A program made the translations under genes and the position numbers. This document shows, piece by piece, positions 58,092-64,000 of a stretch of 64,000 nucleotides of DNA. The number at the start of each line of letters is the position of its first letter. The stretch's first letter is position 1. The notes below the pieces were generated by a model, which was not told where the DNA came from, made no database searches, and worked only from the letters and a program-made list of their open reading frames with translations. This DNA comes from DASYTH01 sp036002505 (lineage in GTDB: Bacteria > Actinomycetota > Actinomycetes > Mycobacteriales > Pseudonocardiaceae). The stretch is taken from the NCBI RefSeq assembly GCF_036002505.1, contig NZ_DASYTH010000419.1, positions 1 through 64,000 on the forward strand. The letters are read 5' to 3'.

Positions 58092-59453
58092 ATGAGCAGG
58101 CGAAACCGGGAGAAGCGGGCGGAGCGCAGGCGCGACCGGCAGCGGCGTGGTCCCACTCCGCCCCGCTCCGGCTTCTCCGGTTCGCACGGGCCGGGCTGCA
58201 CGTGCGGCGGGCCGGACGACTTCTGGACCCCGCACCCGGTCCCGGCGCCCGAGCTGGTGGCCAACACGCTGCTGGCGGCGGCGCGGGACGATGCCTACGG
58301 CGATTCCACCGCCGCCGCGGCCCGCGCGGCGGAACTGACCTCTGGCCGCTTCGCCGGCCAGCCGCGAGCCGTCGCCACCGGGGCCGGTATCGCCCTGACC
58401 GAGGTGGCCCACCGGCTCTGGCAGGCCGGGTGGCTGCCCGTGGACGCGTGGGAGATCACCCGGCGGCGGGCCGACGCCGCGCCGACCGGCCTGCTGGTCG
58501 ACGTGATCGCCGAGGACTCGGCGCGGTACGGATCGGCCGTCGACGAGCGGTGGGCGGCGCAGGTCCGGCAACTCGACGCCACGGTCTGGTGGGATCGCGG
58601 CCGGCCCCACCTGTCGCAGTGGGCCGAGCGCCACGGTGCCGATCTCGAGCGGGCATTGCTCGTCACGGTCGAGTTGCTGGCCGTGCTGGTGACCCTTCCC
58701 GAGCTGCCGCGCATCGTCGCGCCACCCGGCACGGCCGCCCGGGGCTCGTCGGCGCCGGTGTCCAGGGTCGACGGGAAGATCCTGGACAGGGTGCGGGGTC
58801 TGCTGGCCAAGGCCGAGTCCACCGAATACCCCGAGGAGGCCGAGGCCCTGTCGGCCAAGGCGCAGGAGCTGATGAACCGGCACGCCTTTGAGCGCGCGTT
58901 GCTCGACGCCGAAGCTGACCGGCGGCAGACGGCGACCTCGACCCGGCTGTGGCTGGACAACCCGTACGTGGAGGCTAAATCCCACCTGGTGGCGGCGATC
59001 GCCCAGGCCAACCGGTGCCGGTCGGTGTTCTATCCCAAGCTCGGGTTCGTCGCGTTGATCGGTGAGGGGATGGACCTGGAGATCACCGAGTTGCTGACGT
59101 TGTCCCTGCTGGTGCAGGCCACCCGGGCGATGGTCGCCGAGGGCAGTCAGATCACCCGGGCCGGGGCGTCGCGAACCAGGTCGTTCCGGCAGTCCTTCCT
59201 CGTCGCCTACGCCACCCGGATCGGTGAGCGCCTGGACGAGGCCGCGGTGCGCGCCCATGACCCGACCGAGGACGCGCGGCTGCTTCCGGTGCTGGCCAAG
59301 CGGTCCCGGGTGGTCGAGGAGACCTTCGCGGCGATGTTCAGCCACACCGTGCAGCGCTCGGTGTCGGTCACCAACGGCGCCGGGTGGCGCGCCGGCCGCG
59401 CCGCCGCCGACCGCGCCGACCTGACCCTCGAACGCGACGCGATCAACGCCTGA
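58092..59453 (+). CDS. DUF2786-domain protein
   Basis: A 453-residue protein. After a basic start (MSRRNREKRAERRRDRQRRG) and a small Cys-His-rich stretch (HGPGCTCGGPDDFWTPHP), a helical region leads to the DUF2786 motif KILDRVRGLLAKAESTEYPEEAEALSAKAQELMNRHAFERAL (about residues 235-275). The C-terminal part (SFLVAYATRIGERLDEA ... GWRAGRAAADRADL) is the usual extension. DUF2786 proteins occur in phages and conflict regions; activity is unknown. It stands 131 bases before jetA. Confidence 0.85.
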   Translation: MSRRNREKRAERRRDRQRRGPTPPRSGFSGSHGPGCTCGGPDDFWTPHPVPAPELVANTLLAAARDDAYGDSTAAAARAAELTSGRFAGQPRAVATGAGIALTEVAHRLWQAGWLPVDAWEITRRRADAAPTGLLVDVIAEDSARYGSAVDERWAAQVRQLDATVWWDRGRPHLSQWAERHGADLERALLVTVELLAVLVTLPELPRIVAPPGTAARGSSAPVSRVDGKILDRVRGLLAKAESTEYPEEAEALSAKAQELMNRHAFERALLDAEADRRQTATSTRLWLDNPYVEAKSHLVAAIAQANRCRSVFYPKLGFVALIGEGMDLEITELLTLSLLVQATRAMVAEGSQITRAGASRTRSFRQSFLVAYATRIGERLDEAAVRAHDPTEDARLLPVLAKRSRVVEETFAAMFSHTVQRSVSVTNGAGWRAGRAAADRADLTLERDAINA

Positions 59454-59584
59454 CGCCGATGGTTGCGTCGATGCGATCGGTGCACCGCCGGGCCGACCCG
59501 GCGGCGACACGATCGAGTGATGCGCCGGAGTGTCGGCGGATGGCCGTACCCTCGTGCCGATCGACGTCGTGAGGAGAGCAGCAC
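59454..59584. promoter_or_regulatory. Probable promoter region of the Wadjet operon
   Basis: 131 bases between the DUF2786 stop and jetA. GAGGAG at 59571-59576 is the jetA ribosome site. I see no operator-like palindrome or clear -10/-35 pair. Confidence 0.4.
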
Positions 59585-61147
59585 GTGGTCGTTGAGGGCC
59601 CTCGCCCGTTCGCGCACCTGCATGGATCCAACGCCGGGTTGTACCGCGCCGTGATGGGCACCTTCGTACAGGCCAAGCGGCGGTTCGCGGTGCACCTGCG
59701 GCCCGAGGACGTGCACGAGGCGCTGATCAGGCGGCACGAGTCGGCGCCGGAGCTTGCGGAGATCAGCTCGGCGCTGGCCAGCCTGGAGGAGTGGGGGAAC
59801 CTGCGGGCCGATCCGGACACCAGCCGGGTGACGACGGTCGAGGACTTCCACCGGGCGCGTTACCTGTACCAGCTCACCCGGCATGGGGAGGCGGCCGAGG
59901 AGGCGCTGGCCGCCTACGACGAGGCGCTCGGGCGGCGGGGTGCGCTGCAGGCGGTGGCGCTGGCCGACATCGCCACCCAGCTCCGTGCCCTGCTGGGGCT
60001 GGCCGAGCAGCCGGTGCCGGACGTGGCCAAGGTGCACCTGCTGCTGCGTGGGCTGGTGGACCGGTTCACCGATCTCGCCGGCAACGCGCAGGCGTTCATG
60101 GGTTCGCTGCAGCGGTCGATCGACCTGCACGACGCCGAGGTGGACGCGTTCCTGGCGTACAAGGACCGGTTGATCGACTACCTCGAGCGGTTCATCGCCG
60201 ATCTGCTCACCACGGGGTCGGAGATCGCGGCATTGATCGACTCGGTCGAGCGGGGCGGCGTGGCGCGGTTGCTGGATCACGCGGCGCGGAGGGAGGCGGC
60301 TGATGCCGCGCCCGGCGCGGACGGTGGCGACGATCCGCGCGAGCGGGAGTTCCAACGGCTGGCGGTGCTCTGGCGGGAGCGCTGGGACGGGTTCCGGGCG
60401 TGGTTCGTGAGCGAGCCGCACCATCCGAGCCAGGCCAAGCTGCTGCGGTCGCAGGCACGCGCGGCGATCCCGCAGCTGTTGCAGGTGGTCAGCGCGCTGA
60501 ACGAGCGGCGGGCGGGCCGCTCGGACCGGTCGGCGGACTTCCGGACCCTGGCGGTCTGGTTCGCCCAGGCGCCGGACGACGCGGCGATGCACCGGCTGTG
60601 GCGGTCGGTGTTCGGGCTGTCCTCGGCGCGGCATCTCACCGTCGACGAGGACACGCTTGCCGAGCGGGAGGATCACCCGGTCGCGCCGAGCACGCCGTGG
60701 GCGCAGGCGCCGCCGCTGCGGATCAGCCCGCGGCTGCGCAAGACCGGCAGCTATGAGCGCCGCGGGAAGCCGAACCGGGTGATCGACCGGTCCGAGGCGC
60801 GCCGGCACTTAGCCGAGCTGGCAGCGCGGGAGGCCAGCGAGACCGCGGCGGCGCGGGCGGCGCTGACCACGTCCAGGCCGACCAGGCTCGGCGACCTGGG
60901 GCCGCTCGATCCGGCCGCGTTCCGGCTGTTCCTCACGTTGCTCGGGGAGGCGCTCGCCGCGCGCCGGCCGGGGCAGCGCGGTGTCAGCACGACCACCACG
61001 GACGGCAGCATGGAGATTCGTCTGTCCATTGTGGACAATGCGGAGCCGGTTGAGATCCACACGCCGCACGGTGTGTTCCGCGGCCCCGACCAGCTGGTGG
61101 AGATCATCGATCTGACCGCCGAGCCGGCGCGGGAGCAGACCGCATGA
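59585..61147 (+). CDS. jetA: Wadjet JetA (DUF2397/TIGR02677)
   Basis: The kleisin-like subunit of a Wadjet-type SMC complex that recognises and disables plasmids. The family opening FAHLHGSNAGLYRAVMGTFVQAKRRFAVHLRPEDVHEAL is diagnostic of DUF2397. The middle (VTTVEDFHRARYLYQLTRHGEAAEEALAAYDEALGRRGALQAVALADIATQL) is a long helical array, and the C-terminal part (FRTLAVWFAQAPDDAAMHRLWRSVFGLSSARHL) fits too. The GTG at 59585 has GAGGAG upstream. The 520 residues are normal. jetB and jetC follow, with a 60-codon open stretch between jetA and jetB. Confidence 0.88.
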   Translation: MVVEGPRPFAHLHGSNAGLYRAVMGTFVQAKRRFAVHLRPEDVHEALIRRHESAPELAEISSALASLEEWGNLRADPDTSRVTTVEDFHRARYLYQLTRHGEAAEEALAAYDEALGRRGALQAVALADIATQLRALLGLAEQPVPDVAKVHLLLRGLVDRFTDLAGNAQAFMGSLQRSIDLHDAEVDAFLAYKDRLIDYLERFIADLLTTGSEIAALIDSVERGGVARLLDHAARREAADAAPGADGGDDPREREFQRLAVLWRERWDGFRAWFVSEPHHPSQAKLLRSQARAAIPQLLQVVSALNERRAGRSDRSADFRTLAVWFAQAPDDAAMHRLWRSVFGLSSARHLTVDEDTLAEREDHPVAPSTPWAQAPPLRISPRLRKTGSYERRGKPNRVIDRSEARRHLAELAAREASETAAARAALTTSRPTRLGDLGPLDPAAFRLFLTLLGEALAARRPGQRGVSTTTTDGSMEIRLSIVDNAEPVEIHTPHGVFRGPDQLVEIIDLTAEPAREQTA

Positions 61148-61326
61148 AGCGTGCGGAATGCGGGGCGAGGGAGTTGGCCTACCGCGACGAGGTGGGCCCG
61201 AGGAACTGGGGTCTGGGGGCTTGCCCCCGGTGGAACACGGTCTGCCCGAGGAGTGGTCCGGTGACCCGGCAGCTGAGGCGACCCGCGACCATGGCCAACA
61301 TTCCCGAGTTGGAGGACATCGCCTGA
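61144..61326 (+). CDS. Possible 60-residue peptide between jetA and jetB
   Basis: An open frame starts with ATG overlapping the jetA stop (ATGA) and ends with TGA overlapping the jetB start (TGATG). These are the overlaps that mark coupled genes in this genome. The translation (MKRAECGARELAYRDE ... MANIPELEDIA) matches nothing I know. Part of it is encoded by a GGGGGCTTGCCCCC palindrome, which argues for a repeat insertion in a spacer instead. Confidence 0.3.
   Translation: MKRAECGARELAYRDEVGPRNWGLGACPRWNTVCPRSGPVTRQLRRPATMANIPELEDIA
61215..61228. repeat. GGGGGCTTGCCCCC palindrome between jetA and jetB
   Basis: A 6-bp stem with a two-base loop, belonging to the GGGGGCTTCGCCCCC style of repeat also seen 3' of tRNA-Ala. 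It lies in the 178-base gap between jetA and jetB. Confidence 0.6.
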
Positions 61327-62528
61327 TGGGTCTGTCCGAGGCGCTGGACGCGACCCGGGTCGAGGAGACCCGGCGGGCCGCGCGGGCGCTGCTGCGGCGC
61401 CCGCTGCTGCGCGCCGCCGGGCCGGACGCCGACGAGTTCACGTTGGTGCGCAAGCACATCGGCGATCTGCGAGCCTGGTTCGATCGCAACACCGGTTGGC
61501 GGCTGGTGGTGGACAGCGAGGTGGCCAGGCTGGTGAAGGTCGCCGCGGATACCGGCGATCACACGTATCCCGCTCGGGACGTGCGCACCCGGATGCCGTT
61601 CGGCCGGCGCCGCTACGTGCTGACCTGCCTGGCCCTCGCCGCCCTCGAGCGGGCCGACGCGCAGGTCACCCTCGGCCGGCTGGCCGAGCAGGTCGTCCTC
61701 GCCGCGGCCGACCCCGACCTGGCCGGCGCCGGTGTCGTGTTCACGTTGGACAACCGTGAGGAGCGCGGCGACCTTGTCGCGGTCGTGCGGCTGCTGCTCG
61801 ACCTGGGCGTGCTGTCCCGGGTGGCCGGCGACGAGGAGTCGTTCGTCAAGGACGGCGGCGACGTGCTGTACGACGTCGAGCGCCGGGTGCTCGCCACGCT
61901 GCTCGCGACTCCGCGTGGTCCGTCCACTGTGGATGATCGGGAGTTCGAGGCGCGGTTGGCCGCGGTCACCCGCGAGCTGGAGCCGACCACCGACGACCTG
62001 AGGAACCGGATGCTTCGCCACCGCCTCACCCGCGCTCTGCTCGACGCGCCGGTGCTCGGTTACGACGAGCTGGACGACGCCGAGCTGGCCTACCTGACCA
62101 GCCAGCGCGCCGCGATCACGGCGCGGATCACCGAGCTGACCGGCCTGGTCGCCGAGGTACGGGCCGAGGGCATCGCGATGGTCGATCCCCACGACGACCT
62201 GACCGACGTCCGGATGCCGGACAGCGGGACCGACGGGCACGTCACGTTGCTGGTGGCGGAGTTCCTGGCGGCGCGCGACGGGGAGCCGGTGGGCGAGGCG
62301 GAGCTGCACGCGCAGGTCCGGTCGTTCGCCGATCAGCACCGGTCCTACTGGCGGAACGCCGCCAAGGAGCCCGGCGCCGAGATCGAGCTGACCGCGCACG
62401 CCCTGACCAGGTTGGAGGCGCTGCGGTTGATCCGGCGGGAAGGCGGCTCCATCGCCGGCCGGCCGGCGCTGGCCCGCTACGCGGTGACCGAACCGGTGAT
62501 CCGCGAATCGAAGGGACCGGACTCATGA
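61326..62528 (+). CDS. jetB: Wadjet JetB (DUF2398/TIGR02678)
   Basis: A 400-residue protein of the DUF2398 family, the second SMC-associated subunit (KITE-like role inferred from Wadjet studies). Typical stretches are EETRRAARALLRRPLLRAAGPDADEFTLVRKHIGDLRAWFDRNTGW, RMPFGRRRYVLTCLALAALERADAQVTLGRLAEQV and SYWRNAAKEPGAEIELTAHALTRLEALRLI. The ATG at 61326 is taken as start because the family begins near here. Its stop overlaps jetC as ATGA, indicating tight coupling. Confidence 0.88.
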   Translation: MGLSEALDATRVEETRRAARALLRRPLLRAAGPDADEFTLVRKHIGDLRAWFDRNTGWRLVVDSEVARLVKVAADTGDHTYPARDVRTRMPFGRRRYVLTCLALAALERADAQVTLGRLAEQVVLAAADPDLAGAGVVFTLDNREERGDLVAVVRLLLDLGVLSRVAGDEESFVKDGGDVLYDVERRVLATLLATPRGPSTVDDREFEARLAAVTRELEPTTDDLRNRMLRHRLTRALLDAPVLGYDELDDAELAYLTSQRAAITARITELTGLVAEVRAEGIAMVDPHDDLTDVRMPDSGTDGHVTLLVAEFLAARDGEPVGEAELHAQVRSFADQHRSYWRNAAKEPGAEIELTAHALTRLEALRLIRREGGSIAGRPALARYAVTEPVIRESKGPDS

Positions 62529-64000
62529 CACGACCGCTGCCTGAGCCTGGCCGCGGCCGGTGGCAGCCGCTGCGGGCGGGGCTCGTCGACCTGTTCTACT
62601 ACGACGCCGAGGAGTTCTGGTTCCGCGACGGCCGGCTGCTGCTGCGCGGCAACAACGGGACCGGCAAGTCCAAGGTGCTCGCACTGACGCTGCCGTTCCT
62701 GCTCGACGGCGACCTGTCCGCGCACCGGGTCGAGCCGGACGCCGACCCGAAGAAGCGGATGGAGTGGAACCTGCTGCTCGCCGGGGCGCACCCACACCCC
62801 GAGCGGCTCGGCTACACCTGGCTGGAGTTCGGCCGCGTCGCCGAGGACGGGCACGCCGAGTTCCGCACCCTGGGCTGCGGGCTGAAAGCCGTGTCCGGCA
62901 AGGGAATCGCCCGGCACTGGTACTTCCTCACCGACCTGCGGGTGGGTCTGGAGCTGGAGCTGGTCGACGCGACCGGCACCGCGCTGACCCGGGACCGGCT
63001 CGACGAGGCCCTCCGCGGCCGCGGCACGGTCTACGACAAGGCCCGGGCGTACCGGCGGGCCGTGGACGAGGCGCTGTTCGGGCTCGGCGAACAGCGCTAC
63101 GGCGCGCTGGTGGACCTGCTCATCCAGCTCCGCCAGCCGCAACTGTCCAAGCGGCCCAGTGAGAAGGCGCTGTCGGATGCGCTGACCGAGGCGCTGCCAC
63201 CGCTGGACCAGGCTGTGATCGCCGATGTGGCGGAGGCGTTCCGCAGCTTGGCGGAGGACCGGGACGACTTGGGCGTGATGCGGCAGGCGAGCGAGGCCGC
63301 GCAGTCGTTCCTCGGGCACTACCGGCGGTATGCGCGAATCGCCGCCCGCCGCCGGGCCGAACGGCCGCGCCGCGCGCAGTCGGCGTACGAGAAGGTCAAC
63401 GCCGAGCTGAACGCGGCCAACGCCGCGCACGAAGCCGCGGAGGCCGCGTTGTCCGCCGCCGAGCAGCGACTGTCCGAACTGGACGGTGAGCGCGAGCGCC
63501 TGCGTGCCAGGGAGGATGAGCTGCGCAAGAGCCCCGAGATGCGGGACGCGCGGGCGTTGCACGAGGCTGCCGAGACGGCCGGGCGGCTCGCCGGTGAGGC
63601 GGAGCGGGCTCGCGGGGACCGCGGCAGGGCGCAGCGGACGCTGCTGGAGCGCCAAGGAAAGCGACGTGCCGCAGGGGAGCGCCTGGCCGGTGCCGAGCGG
63701 TCGGCGGATGCCGCCCGATCGTCCACTGCGGACGCCGCGGCCGCGGTGGGCGTCGGTGACGAGCACCGGGAGCGGATCGAGAACCGCCTGGACACGAGGG
63801 ATGCCGATGCCGTGGCGGTCCTGCGGGCGGCCGCGGACCAGATCGTCGACCGGCGTGGGCGCGCGATCGGGTACGTCGGTGGTCTGATCGACGCCGATGA
63901 GCGGACGCGCGGGCGGGTCTCCGAGGCGCGTCAGCGCGTCGAGGAGCTCTCCGCCCAGGTGGCCGAGCTGGCGGACCGCCGGGTCGCGGCGGAGCAGTCG
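62525..64000 (+). CDS. jetC: Wadjet JetC, SMC-like ATPase (TIGR02680), cut by the window end
   Basis: The frame opens with ATG at 62525 overlapping the jetB stop and stays open for 492 codons to the last base of the window, so the C-terminus is not seen. The N-terminus WQPLRAGLVDLFYYDAEEFWFRDGRLLLRGNNGTGKSKVL carries the Walker A GNNGTGKS at residues 42-49. From about residue 275 a long coiled coil begins (AYEKVNAELNAANAAHEAAEAALSAAEQRLSELDGERERL). The other ATPase half (signature, Walker B) and jetD (DUF2399 nuclease) should follow outside. It is the motor that extrudes plasmid DNA loops in Wadjet. Confidence 0.9.
   Translation, partial: MTRPLPEPGRGRWQPLRAGLVDLFYYDAEEFWFRDGRLLLRGNNGTGKSKVLALTLPFLLDGDLSAHRVEPDADPKKRMEWNLLLAGAHPHPERLGYTWLEFGRVAEDGHAEFRTLGCGLKAVSGKGIARHWYFLTDLRVGLELELVDATGTALTRDRLDEALRGRGTVYDKARAYRRAVDEALFGLGEQRYGALVDLLIQLRQPQLSKRPSEKALSDALTEALPPLDQAVIADVAEAFRSLAEDRDDLGVMRQASEAAQSFLGHYRRYARIAARRRAERPRRAQSAYEKVNAELNAANAAHEAAEAALSAAEQRLSELDGERERLRAREDELRKSPEMRDARALHEAAETAGRLAGEAERARGDRGRAQRTLLERQGKRRAAGERLAGAERSADAARSSTADAAAAVGVGDEHRERIENRLDTRDADAVAVLRAAADQIVDRRGRAIGYVGGLIDADERTRGRVSEARQRVEELSAQVAELADRRVAAEQS

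Overview
The window is about 64 kb of very GC-rich DNA (around 70% by eye) with GTG starts, ATGA/GTGA overlaps, OmpR-type two-component pairs, an actinobacterial SepX/Glp divisome operon and a DasR-type operator. Together these point to an actinomycete. A palindromic 11-mer embedded in genes and several small hairpin repeats suggest the Pseudonocardiaceae (Amycolatopsis-like). That last step is inference from memory.

Layout. 0-2 kb: an IS1634-type insertion sequence abutting the stop codon of a membrane serine/threonine kinase. 2-9 kb: the kinase, propionyl-CoA synthetase, a methyltransferase, a TetR regulator and a secreted GH20 hexosaminidase behind twin DasR-like operators. 9-10 kb: three tiny genes, one resembling the trypsin-co-occurring (trypco2) domain of conflict systems. 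10-16.5 kb: a tightly overlapping leftward operon (GT87 membrane glycosyltransferase, flavin disulfide oxidoreductase, PLP decarboxylase, RlmA-like methyltransferase, Gfo/Idh oxidoreductase). 16.5-22.4 kb: SRPBCC/TetR divergent pair, MpaB-like oxygenase, MprF-like lipid aminoacylase, then a decayed stretch with a broken serine hydrolase and tRNA-Ala(CGC).

22.5-35.3 kb is core-like: sepX/glpR, acetyltransferase, glp (MoeA-like), galU, 5-formyl-THF cyclo-ligase, fmdB behind a CIRCE-like element, an SAF protein, a hidden 50-residue gene, mogA, an epimerase, a two-component pair, and a small glycosyltransferase/DUF2064/methyltransferase operon. 35-42 kb: DUF2127, an HtrA-type protease, a DeoR regulator, an MprAB-like pair, an Eis-like acetyltransferase and an EthD protein. 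42-50 kb: a histidine phosphatase broken by a repeat, a sugar ABC importer, an orphan LuxR regulator and a NatAB-type exporter.

50.3-64 kb is accessory. tRNA-Arg(CCU) is followed by a 538-residue protein I cannot assign, a phosphotransferase, a GT8 glycosyltransferase, a galE remnant, a decayed restriction-type helicase, an unassigned 502-residue protein with a DUF2786 protein, and jetA-jetB-jetC of a Wadjet anti-plasmid system (DUF2397/DUF2398/SMC-like). The jetC gene is cut by the window edge and jetD is expected just outside.

A theme running through the window is small dispersed inverted repeats of several families. Most sit at gene ends, but some lie inside genes: in frame in a membrane protein, in an oxidoreductase N-terminus, disrupting a phosphatase, and at the truncated end of the helicase. 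One hairpin family keeps a 10-base loop (GRGCYTGCGA) while its stems change in a compensated way.
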